A stretch of 64,000 nt of DNA from VRUE01 sp963715455 (GCA_963715455.1 OY970245.1:744001-808000); one strand, 5' to 3'; positions 7,656 to 15,712 are shown, counted from the first letter of the stretch. The notes: generated by a model from the sequence alone, not told the origin. Translations and numbers: made by a program.

Positions 7656-8315
7656 ATGACCGAGCGGCCATTTGATGCTTCAGGGGGACTCGCGGCGTTG
7701 AGGCCTCTGTGGATCTTGCTTGGCCTGGTCGGGCTGCTGGCCTTGGCTGGCTGCGGGGGCGGCTCCTCTGACGGCTCAGCCTCCGATGGCGGGGGGCAGG
7801 GTAGGTCGACCGCAGAGCTTGAGCTCGAGAGTCCGGCGGTTGGGGCCGATGGCACGATTTCTCCACGGGTGAGCTGTGGAAGCGGGACGATCTGGCTGCC
7901 GCTGAAGTGGGGGTCGCCTCCGAGTGGGACGAAGGAGCTGGTGCTCTACTGGGGGCGGTTTGAGGAGGGGAAAGCTCAAGGCTCGGGGGTCAAGGTCTCC
8001 TTCGCCGCGGTGGTCACCGGGATCAGCCCGGCGCTGCGGGGGATGGCGGCTAACACGTTCCCTGCCGGAGTTGAGTACCAGTACTTCATCTCCATCAAGA
8101 ACTGCCCGCCGGCGAGGGCCGGGCAGCGGTTCCTGGTCGAACTCTTTGCCTTTGATTGGCAGCGCGCGGTCCCCCCGGACGACCGGTTCGCGGCGGCGCT
8201 CGCCGAAGAAGCGCTGAGTGTCGAGCGGCCAGCCAACGAATCGCAGGTCGCCTCCGAATTCAGGGACGAAGCGCTGGCGAGCGACCGATTCGTCGCGGTC
8301 TACGCACCGTCCTGA
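7656..8315 (+). CDS. lipoprotein with PEBP/YbhB-like domain
   Basis: A 219-residue predicted lipoprotein: a hydrophobic segment ends in LALAGC, placing the lipidated cysteine at residue 33, followed by a Gly/Ser-rich linker. The domain from about residue 60 resembles phosphatidylethanolamine-binding/YbhB proteins: the ISPRVSCGSG..LPLKW start, PPSGTKELVL, a central G-I-SPALRG, and a GVEYQYFISIKNCPPARAGQRFLVELFA segment aligning with the YbhB region before the last helices. It is a divergent member, since the usual DPDAP ligand loop is missing. Base composition returns to the genomic norm here, marking the right edge of the atypical region. The start is ATG 7656; the ribosome binding site is weak. 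Confidence 0.65.
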   Translation: MTERPFDASGGLAALRPLWILLGLVGLLALAGCGGGSSDGSASDGGGQGRSTAELELESPAVGADGTISPRVSCGSGTIWLPLKWGSPPSGTKELVLYWGRFEEGKAQGSGVKVSFAAVVTGISPALRGMAANTFPAGVEYQYFISIKNCPPARAGQRFLVELFAFDWQRAVPPDDRFAAALAEEALSVERPANESQVASEFRDEALASDRFVAVYAPS

Positions 8316-8364
8316 GCTTTCACTCGGTCTTTTCCGACCGGTTGGCTCTAACGCTCCAAAAAGT

Positions 8365-8393
8365 TTGAGTCCGACCGTCTTTATCGTTAGCTT
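8365..8393 (+). promoter_or_regulatory. possible promoter of the small winged-helix gene
   Basis: TTGAGT at 8365-8370 and TAGCTT at 8388-8393 are separated by 17 bases and would start transcription within a few bases of the ATG at 8406, giving a leaderless message. This fits the absence of a ribosome binding site before that gene. The -10 match is only moderate. Confidence 0.35.
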
Positions 8394-8405
8394 GCCGCGC
8401 TGCCA

Positions 8406-8648
8406 ATGAGAAGAACGCCCCCTGCCGGCGACGACCGGGCGACTAATGCGGTCCTCGCCCGGGCCCGTGAGGCACCGGTGAGGGCCGCGATTCTCGACCT
8501 CATCGCCCAAGAGAAACGAGTGCCTTCGCCGGACGAGATAGTCAGTGAGCTGCAGGTCAGCCCCAGCAGTGCCCGCTATCACTTGCGGGTCCTGGACCAG
8601 CTCGGCCTCGCCCGACTCCCGGACGACTCGGCCGGCCCCCCGTCTTAG
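8406..8648 (+). CDS. small winged-helix (ArsR-like) DNA-binding protein
   Basis: An 80-residue protein that is almost entirely one winged helix-turn-helix. VRAAILDLIAQEKRVPSPDEIVSEL is followed by a recognition helix (SPSSARYHLRVLDQLGLARL), the typical ArsR/MarR-like arrangement where SSARYHLRVL contacts DNA. There are no metal-binding cysteines. It is preceded by a possible leaderless promoter and lies next to a tiny convergent peptide gene and another winged-helix gene at 9069. A target cannot be named. It may autoregulate or control the neighbouring small unit. Confidence 0.7.
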   Translation: MRRTPPAGDDRATNAVLARAREAPVRAAILDLIAQEKRVPSPDEIVSELQVSPSSARYHLRVLDQLGLARLPDDSAGPPS

Positions 8649-8668
8649 GGCCACTGCCATCGCAGGGC

Positions 8669-8722
8669 GGTCGCGACCTGGAACCAGCCGTGGCGCCTGC
8701 GGCAGGCTCCAGGGTCGCGACC
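8669..8722 (-). terminator. hairpin downstream of the 19-residue peptide gene
   Basis: GGTCGCGACCTGGAACC (8669-8685) faces GGCTCCAGGGTCGCGACC (8705-8722), pairing over about 16 positions with one bulge and one mismatch. It lies 23 bases past the stop of the leftward peptide gene and 20 bases past the stop of the rightward regulator, so it can end transcription from either side. Confidence 0.6.
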
Positions 8723-8745
8723 ACCCGACTCCATCCAGAGAAGCC

Positions 8746-8805
8746 CTAGTTGGACTTGAAGATGGAGTGCATCGGGCAAACCTTGCTGAGCGGAATGACC
8801 TTCAT
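8746..8805 (-). CDS. 19-residue peptide with perfect Shine-Dalgarno sequence
   Basis: On the minus strand GGAGGTGA (complement of 8811-8818), an uninterrupted eight-base match to the 16S anti-Shine-Dalgarno, lies 5 bases before an ATG. The frame reads MKVIPLSKVCPMHSIFKSN and then stops with TAG. It is flanked by a strong hairpin on each side (8669-8722 downstream, 8893-8934 upstream), so it looks like a self-contained transcription unit. The peptide is basic, with one cysteine next to a proline and no long hydrophobic stretch. It is not a leader for a longer gene, because no leftward gene follows. I do not recognise the family. It could be a signalling or modified peptide, a small regulator, or chance; the exact ribosome binding site argues against chance. 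Confidence 0.5.
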   Translation of the reverse strand: MKVIPLSKVCPMHSIFKSN

Positions 8806-8892
8806 GGCGTTCACCTCCCTCCCCTGTCTGAACAGAGGGCGGGCAGCACCGATTGGCGGCTGCTCGAGAGCCCTTGACTGGAGCCGGGATTA

Positions 8893-8934
8893 ACCGGCGA
8901 GTTAGCGGCGCAACCCAGCGCGCCGCTTACCGGT
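8893..8934. other. two-part hairpin in the 8649-9068 intergenic region
   Basis: ACCGG (8893-8897) faces CCGGT (8930-8934) around an inner stem AGCGGCGC (8904-8911) / GCGCCGCT (8920-8927). On the minus strand it would lie in the upstream leader or promoter region of the 19-residue peptide gene; on the plus strand it would end read-through towards the regulator at 9069. Together with the peptide gene and its downstream hairpin it accounts for most of the 420-base gap between genes. The rest (about 8935-9055) shows no feature beyond the ribosome binding site of the next gene. Confidence 0.45.
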
Positions 8935-9068
8935 GAGGATATGTCGAACCGGTCAGCAATTCCCAACGAGTTTCTAAAAAGGATCGCAAAGTGGTGCCAA
9001 ATCCTTGGGGTAATGGGATAGCCTTGCGCTACCAATCGCGTACTGATGACTAAACACGGAGGTTCTTA

Positions 9069-9758
9069 GTGGCGACCAAGTCCGCTACGGCGGGATCAGC
9101 AAATACGAATATGGTCGGCGCCGCTAAGCAGGGGCCGCCAATGCAGAAGGCGACGAAGTCCACTCCCAGCCAAGAGAAGGCCAGTCTGGCGAAGCTGCTC
9201 TCCAACCCGAAGCGGGTGCAGATCCTCGCCGCGGCGCACCGCGAAGCGATCAGCCCGTCCGAATTCGCCCGTGCGCATGGCTTGACCACGAGCAGCGTCG
9301 CCGAACACTTCAAGAAGCTCGCCGACTACGGCGCGATCAAGCTGGTCCGCAAGGAACCGGTGCGCGGTTCGGTGCGCCACCTCTATGTGGGCACGAAGCG
9401 GGGCATCCTCACCGCGGCCGATTGGCAGACGCTGCCCGAGTCGGTGCAGAGCGACATCGCCGGTGCCGGGCTGCAGGACTTCATCGGCGTCGCCGTGCAC
9501 GCGATGGAGGAGGGCACCTTCACTGAACGCAGCGACTTCGTCCTCACCTGGGATGAAGTCGACCTCGACGAGGCAGGCTGGCAGGCACTCACCCAGATGC
9601 TCGGCCTGGTCTGGAAGCGGGTGCCGCGCCTCGAAGAAGAAGCGGCGATGCGCAAGGAGAAGAGCGGCGAGAAAGGCATGAAGGCGATCGTTGGCCTGGC
9701 GGCCTTCGGCGCCCCCTCACCAGCGCGGCCGAAGCGCAAATCGCCGCGCCGGCGCTGA
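9069..9758 (+). CDS. winged-helix transcriptional regulator (ArsR/MarR-like)
   Basis: A 229-residue regulator. A flexible Ala/Gly/Ser/Lys-rich N-terminus (about 40 residues) precedes a winged helix: SNPKRVQILAAAHREAISPS followed by EFARAHGLTTSSVAEHFKKL, whose last part is the recognition helix. The C-terminal part (residues 110-200) is acidic and helical and probably serves for dimerisation or ligand binding, and the last 15 residues are strongly basic (ARPKRKSPRRR), which may add non-specific DNA contact. GTG start with GGAGG at 9058-9062. No cysteine-based metal site is seen. It stands alone, with the membrane-protein gene 40 bases downstream. Confidence 0.75.
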   Translation: MATKSATAGSANTNMVGAAKQGPPMQKATKSTPSQEKASLAKLLSNPKRVQILAAAHREAISPSEFARAHGLTTSSVAEHFKKLADYGAIKLVRKEPVRGSVRHLYVGTKRGILTAADWQTLPESVQSDIAGAGLQDFIGVAVHAMEEGTFTERSDFVLTWDEVDLDEAGWQALTQMLGLVWKRVPRLEEEAAMRKEKSGEKGMKAIVGLAAFGAPSPARPKRKSPRRR

Positions 9759-9798
9759 ACTTCGCTCTGCACCGACTCGTCAGGCATAGGATCGGGCC

Positions 9799-10224
9799 GT
9801 GGAGTTGGGCTCAGACACGGTGGCGGTGCTGCTGGCCGCGGCGGCGATGTTCCTCTGGGCGCTGCTGCTCGGCGTGCTCAAGTACCACCAGATCCTCGAG
9901 TCCGAGCAGGGTGTTGCCCACCCATACACCGATATCGCCCACCGCGCGGCGCTGCTCTACAGCTTCGCCCTGTTGCTGGTGGCGACCTTCGTCGAGCTGA
10001 GCGGCTGGAGCACGCTGGTCAACCTGCTGGCCGCCACGGCTCTCGCCGCCTACTTCTTCGCCGCCGTGGCCGGCTACATGTTCCACGGCCTGCGGCGCGA
10101 CACCGACAACCAGCTACGCGACCCCGCCCCGGCCGTGCGCACCTTCATGACCACTCTGATCGTCGCCGAGATCGGCGGCTGGCTGGTCCTCGTCGCTGGT
10201 TTTCTCGACGCCCAGGTACTCTAG
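9799..10224 (+). CDS. small integral membrane protein with four predicted helices
   Basis: A 141-residue membrane protein with hydrophobic spans at about 7-27, 50-66, 72-93 and 116-138. Charged residues are confined to the short loops. H32 and a second HPYTDIAHRA histidine pair lie between spans 1 and 2. It contains no transporter signature I recognise. GTG start at 9799; the gene lies 40 bases after the winged-helix regulator, so they may share a transcript. The stop codon overlaps the end of a coding-like relic on the other strand. Confidence 0.65.
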   Translation: MELGSDTVAVLLAAAAMFLWALLLGVLKYHQILESEQGVAHPYTDIAHRAALLYSFALLLVATFVELSGWSTLVNLLAATALAAYFFAAVAGYMFHGLRRDTDNQLRDPAPAVRTFMTTLIVAEIGGWLVLVAGFLDAQVL

Positions 10225-10307
10225 GGACTGACCGGCGGCATCAGCTCGTAGCCGCGGTGGAAGCGCAGCGAGCCGACGCCGTCGCAGCTCTCAGTTCCGC
10301 GGTGACC
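10221..10307 (-). pseudogene. possible relic of a gene 3' end
   Basis: Read leftward, 28 codons up to a TAG stop at 10221-10223 encode a protein-like string including ESCDGVGSLRFHRGYELMPP. Almost every codon ends in G or C in the way real genes here do. No start codon or upstream extension supports a whole gene, since the frame further upstream falls to unfavourable codons such as ATA. It may be the remnant of a gene cut off when the SpoIID-like gene at 10349 was brought in. The family is unknown. Confidence 0.25.
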
Positions 10308-10348
10308 TGCACTAGTCGCCTGGTGCGGTGACGCTATCCTCGCGCCGC

Positions 10349-11449
10349 ATGAGGCGGGCGCGAATCGCAGCCCTGGCATTGGCCCTGCTCGTGACGGCCG
10401 TCTTGCCGGCCAGCGCCGCAGGCGCCGTCACTTGGGTCGTCAAGGGCGGTGGCTACGGCCACGGTGTGGGGATGAGCGCCTACGGCGCTTACGGGTTCGG
10501 CCTGCACGGCGCCGGCTATCGGCAGATCCTCGGCCACTACTTTCGCGGCATCCGCCTCAGTGAGCTGCGCGCCGCGCCGCTGGTCCGCGTTCTGCTCACG
10601 GTCAGCTCCGGCGACGTCTCCTTCAGCGGCGCCACCGCAGCCTGCGGTCGCAAACTTGAGCCCTCGCGCAACTACACGGCACACCATCGCGGCTCCTCGG
10701 TGCGACTGCTCTCCAACTCGGGCCGATTGCTTGCCCGCTGCGGTCCGCGGCTGCACGCTGACAGCGCCGCGATGATCCGCATCGCCGGGGTGGGCGTCTA
10801 CCGCGGGGCGCTCGAGACGGTGCCCAGCGGCGCCTCGCTCAACGTCGTCAACGTGCTCAACGTCAACAACTACGCGCGCGGCTCGCTGCCGGCCGAGGTG
10901 CCGCCCGAATGGCCGCTGGCGACGCTCCGCGCCTTCGCCGTCGCCCAGCGCTCGATCGCCCTCTCCACTGACGTGGGCGGCGCCGGCTACGACCTCTATC
11001 CCGACACCCGCACCCAGGTCTACGAGGGCGTCCGGGTGGAGAGCGAGCGCACCGATGCGGCGATCGCCTCGACCCGCAGCCAGGTGGCGACCTACGGCGG
11101 CGAGATCGCCCAGACGACCTACTTCTCCTCCTCCGGCGGCCGCACCGAGTCGGGCTTCCTCGGCGCTCCCGAGGTGCCCTACTTGCGCAGCGTGCCCGAC
11201 CCCTACGACTACTACTCCCCGCAGCACCGCTGGACCTTCCGCTTCACCCAGGCCGAGATAGACGCCCGACTTGGTGCCTACGTACCGGGCGCACTGCGCG
11301 ACATCAGGGTGACCAAGCGGGGCGACTCGCCGCGCATCGAGTACGCGAGACTGATCGGCACCGCCGGTGCCGCCACGATCCGCGGCGACACGCTCGCCGC
11401 GGCGCTCGGCCTCTATGACCGCTGGGCCTACTTCACCAAGGTGAAATAA
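10349..11449 (+). CDS. SpoIID/LytB-domain exported protein
   Basis: A 366-residue exported protein. MRRARIAALALALLVTAV leads to a signal cleavage near ASAAGA. The SpoIID domain is evident from the conserved GGGYGHGVGMSAYGAYG segment, usually near the C-terminus in Bacillus SpoIID but N-terminal here, and from NYARGSLPAEVPPEWPLATL followed by RAFAVAQRS, the counterpart of the YLRGVVPAEMP / A(L)KAQAVAARTY motif. SpoIID degrades glycan strands stripped of peptide stems, so a cell wall remodelling role is likely. Sporulation is not implied, as this family is common in non-sporulating Actinomycetota. A GTG at 10328 is an alternative start. It is convergent with the acyltransferase gene and separated from it by a hairpin. 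Confidence 0.85.
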   Translation: MRRARIAALALALLVTAVLPASAAGAVTWVVKGGGYGHGVGMSAYGAYGFGLHGAGYRQILGHYFRGIRLSELRAAPLVRVLLTVSSGDVSFSGATAACGRKLEPSRNYTAHHRGSSVRLLSNSGRLLARCGPRLHADSAAMIRIAGVGVYRGALETVPSGASLNVVNVLNVNNYARGSLPAEVPPEWPLATLRAFAVAQRSIALSTDVGGAGYDLYPDTRTQVYEGVRVESERTDAAIASTRSQVATYGGEIAQTTYFSSSGGRTESGFLGAPEVPYLRSVPDPYDYYSPQHRWTFRFTQAEIDARLGAYVPGALRDIRVTKRGDSPRIEYARLIGTAGAATIRGDTLAAALGLYDRWAYFTKVK

Positions 11450-11456
11450 AGGACCA

Positions 11457-11495
11457 CTGCTGCATTTGGCCCCTTTATGGGGGTGAATGCAGCAG
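11457..11495. terminator. bidirectional hairpin between convergent genes
   Basis: CTGCTGCATT (11457-11466) pairs with AATGCAGCAG (11486-11495), with an inner CCCC (11470-11473) / GGGG (11479-11482) stem. It fills the gap between the SpoIID-like gene and the acyltransferase gene and should stop both transcripts. Confidence 0.75.
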
Positions 11496-11497
11496 GG

Positions 11498-13432
11498 CTA
11501 GGCGGCCGAAACGACGCAGTTGTCCCTGTCGGCCAGTTCCAGCGGGTGGCTGTTGGGGAAGGCTTCGAGCAGGGCATCGGCGATCAGCCGGCCGCGCGCC
11601 GCGTAGCCTTCCGAGGTGAAGTGGATGCCGTCGGGGATAAACCAGGCGTCCTTCACGTTGGCAGCCCAGTCGTAGATGCGCATGTGCGGATAGCGGTCGC
11701 AGGCCTCCAGCAGGGCCTCGTCCCAATCCTCCATGTTGGTCTCCGAGTAGGGGCCGTTGGGCACCAGTGACTTGACGTTTACCCAAAGCACTGGCTCGTC
11801 GCCGATCGTCGACATCATGCTGTCGATGCGGTCGTCGTAGGTGAAGCTCGATCCGGCGGCGACGTTGGCCGCCTCGTTGGTCCCCATGGCGATCACCCAG
11901 CAGCCTTTGAAGCCTTCGTTCTTCCAGGCTTCGGCGACTTCCTGGGCGTTGGGTTCGCCTTCGAAGTTCTCATAGATCGAGCGCGCCCCGGAGACCTCGA
12001 GGTGCTGCGTGGTGGCGCCGACCCGCGCGTACTGGGCGCTGATTAGCTCGTTGGGGTTGGGCAAATATTCCTCGGAGACGAGGCCCTCGGAGGTGGAGTC
12101 GCCGATGTGTATGACCGCTTCGCAGGAGGTGGCCAGCGGCGCCCGTTTGACGTTCTTCGCAGTCACCGTCTTGGCCACGGCGATCGCCTCGCGTTCGTGG
12201 GAGACGCCGACCCCGGCCAGGCCGGCGAGCGCCATCGCGACGACCACCGCGGCGGCGCTGACCAATGCCCAGCCGTAGCGCGGCATCTGCTCGGGCCGCC
12301 AGCCCCGCGTTCGCAATCGTTTCCAGAGCCGGCCCAGGGCGCCGTGGCGGATCGGGTCCTCGACGTAGCGCCAGGAGAGCTCGGCGATCGCGAAGATCGC
12401 CACCACCTGGAAGATCGCTCGCCAGAGGTCGAAGCCCAGCGCCCCCTCGGGCGTCGTCAGGACGATGATCGGCACCGCCCAGAGGTAGATCCCGTAGGAG
12501 CGCTGGCCGATCCAGCGCATCGGCTTGCAGCCGACGATCGGGCCGAGTCGCGAGGCGGGGTGGGCGAGTGCGGCAACTGCCAGCACCGAGGAGATCGCCA
12601 GCAGGGCGAAGCCGCCGCGGTAGAGGAACGAGGAGAGCTCGCTCGTCTGCCAGAACATGACGAAGATCCCCAGCAGGCCGACCGTCCCCGCAACGTCGAT
12701 CGTGCGTCGCGCCTGCGGTGAGATGCCCGCTCGCAGGCGGCGGCTGGGCCAGACCATCGCCAGCGCCGCCCCTGCCAGCAGCTCCAGGGCGCGGGTGTCG
12801 GTGCCGTAGTAGACGCGCGAGGGATCGAGCGAGGGGCTGTAGAGGATCACCATGAGAATCCCCGAGCAGAGCGCGGCAATCACGGCGGCGGCGGCGAGTC
12901 GCGGGCGCACCCCGGTGGTGTTCCTCACCTCCGGGATGAAGTGCAGCCCAGCCATCAGGATGAAGGGCCAGAAGATGTAGAACTGCTCCTCCACCGAGAG
13001 TGACCAGAGGTGGTTGAGCGGCGAGGCCGGCGCGAAGCGAGCGAAGTAGGAAACGTCGTGGAAGATCAGCCACCAGTTGTTGAAGTAACCGGCGGCGGAG
13101 AAGGCGGCGGTGCGAAAATCACCGGGCTGGTGGGGCCCGATCACCGTTACCCAGGCCAGCACCACGATCAGCATCACGAAGAGGGCCGGCAGTAGGCGCC
13201 GGGCACGGGCCAGCCAGAAGGACTTCAGTTTGATCCCACCCTTGTTCACCTGGTTGAGCAGGATGTCGGTGATCAGGTAGCCGCTCAGGGTGAAGAACAC
13301 ACCGACGCCGAGCAGTCCCCCCGCTGCCCAGTCGAGCTTGAGGTGGTAGAGGATCACGCCGAGCACCGCGATCGCGCGCAGCCCGTCGAGACCCGGCATG
13401 TAGCGCTCGCCACGCTTGACGGGTTCAGGCAT
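11498..13432 (-). CDS. membrane acyltransferase 3 fused to SGNH domain (OafA-like)
   Basis: A 644-residue protein that would O-acylate a cell-surface sugar. The first 370 residues are an acyltransferase-3 membrane domain with about ten hydrophobic spans, opening with MPGLDGLRAIAVLGVILYH, whose arginine and histidine are the usual conserved residues. The C-terminal 200 residues form an SGNH hydrolase-like domain (VIHIGDSTSEG block I, GTNEAANV block III, and the GIHF histidine near the end), as in OafA/Oac-type fusions. The start at 13432 is preferred because ATGCCTGA overlaps the stop of the upstream SGNH gene, indicating translational coupling; the longer frame to 13480 lies wholly within that gene. 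Confidence 0.88.
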   Translation of the reverse strand: MPEPVKRGERYMPGLDGLRAIAVLGVILYHLKLDWAAGGLLGVGVFFTLSGYLITDILLNQVNKGGIKLKSFWLARARRLLPALFVMLIVVLAWVTVIGPHQPGDFRTAAFSAAGYFNNWWLIFHDVSYFARFAPASPLNHLWSLSVEEQFYIFWPFILMAGLHFIPEVRNTTGVRPRLAAAAVIAALCSGILMVILYSPSLDPSRVYYGTDTRALELLAGAALAMVWPSRRLRAGISPQARRTIDVAGTVGLLGIFVMFWQTSELSSFLYRGGFALLAISSVLAVAALAHPASRLGPIVGCKPMRWIGQRSYGIYLWAVPIIVLTTPEGALGFDLWRAIFQVVAIFAIAELSWRYVEDPIRHGALGRLWKRLRTRGWRPEQMPRYGWALVSAAAVVVAMALAGLAGVGVSHEREAIAVAKTVTAKNVKRAPLATSCEAVIHIGDSTSEGLVSEEYLPNPNELISAQYARVGATTQHLEVSGARSIYENFEGEPNAQEVAEAWKNEGFKGCWVIAMGTNEAANVAAGSSFTYDDRIDSMMSTIGDEPVLWVNVKSLVPNGPYSETNMEDWDEALLEACDRYPHMRIYDWAANVKDAWFIPDGIHFTSEGYAARGRLIADALLEAFPNSHPLELADRDNCVVSAA

Positions 13433-14204
13433 TCGAGGTCGCCATGGTAAGCGCCGCGGCAGCCAGCAGCGCCTGCCCACGAGCGACGCGCAGAGCCACC
13501 TCCGTCGCCAGCTCGGTGGCGATCAGGCGGGCGAGTGCCGCCTGGCGGTCGGCCATGCGTCGCAGCGGGGCCAGCTCCGGGCTCGCTTCCAGGGCCGGCT
13601 CCCGTTCGCTTGCCGAGGTGTAGGCCAGGCAAGCCCTCACACCTTGGGCGATCAGCTGGGCGCGGTAGTCGGCGCCGGCGGGGATCGGGTGCAGGTTGTC
13701 GGACTGCATCAGCTCAGGATGGGTGGCGACCGCCCCGGCCCAGTCGGGCGTCTGCGTGCCGGGGCGCGAGATGGCGAACGATTCGACCACGCGGTTCTTG
13801 CCGGCGTTGCCGATGCCGTCGACGGTGAAGCCATGGATGGTCGGTACGACCATGCAGCGGTCGCCGACTACCTGCGTCACCTTCTGCAGGTTGCCGGCGA
13901 GGATCTCGGGATAGGCCGGGTTGTCGTTGGTGCCGGCGTCGAAGACGATCACTGATTGCGAGGGGTCGTAGCTTTCCTCGAACAGTTCGTAGATCTGGAA
14001 GCTGTTGTAGCCACCCCCGGCGTTGATCGTCAGCGGCAAGTCAGGCAGGTAGCGCTCAAGGTAGGGCGAGGTGAGCTCCGCGAGGCTGTCGCCGACGACC
14101 AGGACACCGCCATTGCCGCTAATAGCTGTCGCTGGCGTGGCAAAGCTGAGAGCAAGCATCGCCACTCCCGCCAACAGGCTCGCGAGCTTGCTCGCTCTCG
14201 GCAT
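13425..14204 (-). CDS. secreted SGNH-like hydrolase
   Basis: A 259-residue exported protein with a signal peptide (MPRASKLASLLAGVAMLALSF). SGNH blocks are visible: VLVVGDSLAEL near residue 36 carries the candidate nucleophile serine, GGGYN, FDAGTNDNP for the asparagine block, and DNLHPIPAG with the catalytic Asp/His near residue 196. It overlaps the OafA-like gene by 8 bases, so the two are made together; the inferred role is handling acyl groups on exported glycans. The C-terminal 60 residues are helical and alanine-rich, unlike the minimal fold. No ribosome binding site is seen, and a leaderless or weak start is likely. The gene is divergent from the lipoprotein at 14229. Confidence 0.8.
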   Translation of the reverse strand: MPRASKLASLLAGVAMLALSFATPATAISGNGGVLVVGDSLAELTSPYLERYLPDLPLTINAGGGYNSFQIYELFEESYDPSQSVIVFDAGTNDNPAYPEILAGNLQKVTQVVGDRCMVVPTIHGFTVDGIGNAGKNRVVESFAISRPGTQTPDWAGAVATHPELMQSDNLHPIPAGADYRAQLIAQGVRACLAYTSASEREPALEASPELAPLRRMADRQAALARLIATELATEVALRVARGQALLAAAALTMATSNA

Positions 14205-14228
14205 TGGGGGAATTTCTACACTAGCCCG

Positions 14229-14723
14229 ATGCGGCTCAGCCCAGCGGCAACAGCCTGCGCACTGCTGAGCCTGGCGCTGCTTCTGGCGGCCTGCGGAGAG
14301 GAGCGAACCGCGGCGGTTGGTGGGCCGGCAGCGGATCGAGCCGCGGCGCAGAGCACTGCGCCGGCGCTCGGTGGTGGTGAGCCCGCGCGCTGTCGCGACC
14401 AGCTGAACCCGCTCGTCTCCTCGCTCGACACGCTGCGCGAGCGGCTCGCGGTCGGCCTCAACTACGAGGACTACCTGAGCGAAGTGCGCAGCCTGACGAC
14501 TGTCTACGAGAGGGTGCCAATCGAGCGGCTCGCGGTCGGCTGTCTGACCACGGTCGGCACTCCGGCCGAGCGGGCGCTCAACCGCTATCGCGAGGCGGTC
14601 AACACCTGGGGCGATTGCCTGACGAGGGTCTCCTGTGACTCTGAAGCGGTCGAACCGAAGCTGCAGCGCCGCTGGGCGCTTGCCTCGAGCCTGCTGACCA
14701 CAGCGCAGGAAGGCTTGCGTTAA
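14229..14723 (+). CDS. small lipoprotein of unknown function
   Basis: A 164-residue predicted lipoprotein: MRLSPAATACALLSLALLLAAC puts the lipidated cysteine at residue 22. The mature part has an Ala/Gly-rich linker and a helical domain with four further cysteines (RCRDQ, GCLTT, DCLTR, SCDSE) that could make two disulfides. I do not recognise a family. It starts 24 bases from the divergent SGNH hydrolase gene, so the two share a promoter region with no visible ribosome binding site on either side. A role at the cell envelope together with the acyltransferase set is possible but inferred only from position. Confidence 0.65.
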   Translation: MRLSPAATACALLSLALLLAACGEERTAAVGGPAADRAAAQSTAPALGGGEPARCRDQLNPLVSSLDTLRERLAVGLNYEDYLSEVRSLTTVYERVPIERLAVGCLTTVGTPAERALNRYREAVNTWGDCLTRVSCDSEAVEPKLQRRWALASSLLTTAQEGLR

Positions 14724-14755
14724 GCCGAGCCTTTGGCGGCTCTGGCGAGTGCGCC

Positions 14756-15559
14756 TCAGCTGCGCATCGGCCGCGAGATGTAGATCGCCTTGGTGTGGTT
14801 GGCGGCGTCCATCGGTTGTACCGGGATGCCGTCGAGCCCGTGGCCGTAGACGTCGAGGCATTCCAGGCCGGCCCCCTCGAGCGCCGTCAGGATCTCGGCT
14901 TCGGGGAAGTGGCGCTGGCGGTGGGTGGTGATCGGCGCCCCGGTCTGCTCACCGTCCTCAGTGAGCACTTCAAGCCGCGATTCGCAGATCGAACTTGGGG
15001 CGACGTTGGGCTCGGCCTGCCCGCGCCAGACAAGGCGCCGACCACCGCGCTCAACCACCTCGACCGAGGCAAAGAAGGTGCGGTAGACGGTCAGCTCGTT
15101 GACGTCGAAGAGCAGCAGCCCGGTGGGGGCGAGGTTGGCCCGCATGCCCGCCAGTGCCCGTTCGAGTTCCTCGGGGCTGAGCAGGTAGTTGATCGCGTCG
15201 TCGAGCGCCCAGACGAGGTCGAACTCGCCGAAGCGGGGCAGCTCGAGCATGTCGGCGACCTCGAGCCGGGCGTCCTCGCCAGCCTTCTCGCGGGCGAGCT
15301 CGAGCATCGCCGGGGAGATGTCGCAGCCAGTCACCGTCCAGCCGCGGGGCAGCATCGGCATAAAGCTCTTGCCGGTCCCGCAGCCCACGTCCAGCAAGCG
15401 GCGCCCCTGCAGGCCACGAATGCGCAACGCCTCGAGCAGGTCGGTCAGCCAGCCCTCGTAATCGTGGTGGGCGGTGAAGTCGTCATAGACCGGCGCCATC
15501 GTCTCGTAAGCGCGCTCGGCCCACTCTCCACCTGTGCTTGCTGCCTCCGTCGCCACCAC
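14756..15559 (-). CDS. class I SAM-dependent methyltransferase
   Basis: A 267-residue soluble methyltransferase. The Rossmann SAM-binding motif I is LLDVGCGTGKSFMP, followed by the acidic strand-2 end GCDISPAML, EVADMLELP and the FDLVWALDDAINYLLSPEEL region. The fold is complete, including a C-terminal beta-rich part. The motifs and length fit the general Methyltransf_25/31 group; the substrate is unknown. Start chosen at GTG 15559 (a GTG at 15556 is equally possible), because upstream of it the frame turns AT-rich and loses coding character. That AT-rich stretch (about 15560-15640) contains TTGGTC and TATAAA-like elements about 18 bases apart on the minus strand, suitable for a promoter. Confidence 0.8.
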   Translation of the reverse strand: MVATEAASTGGEWAERAYETMAPVYDDFTAHHDYEGWLTDLLEALRIRGLQGRRLLDVGCGTGKSFMPMLPRGWTVTGCDISPAMLELAREKAGEDARLEVADMLELPRFGEFDLVWALDDAINYLLSPEELERALAGMRANLAPTGLLLFDVNELTVYRTFFASVEVVERGGRRLVWRGQAEPNVAPSSICESRLEVLTEDGEQTGAPITTHRQRHFPEAEILTALEGAGLECLDVYGHGLDGIPVQPMDAANHTKAIYISRPMRS

Positions 15560-15712
15560 GAAAATGAGACCGGAACTTGATAGAGAAAGTTTCAGTGTAA
15601 AAATTCCCCTTTTTATATTTGGACGTAGTACGGTTGACCAATCAACGTTTCGAGCACTCAAGACCCGAGTTCGGACGATGGATGGCAGTGGGAGGAAGCG
15701 CACCGCTTTTGC

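Noticed and set aside
12107..12721. Long plus-strand frame opposite the acyltransferase gene
   Set aside because: It is an antisense shadow of a well-conserved membrane protein; composition is highly charged and no motif is visible.
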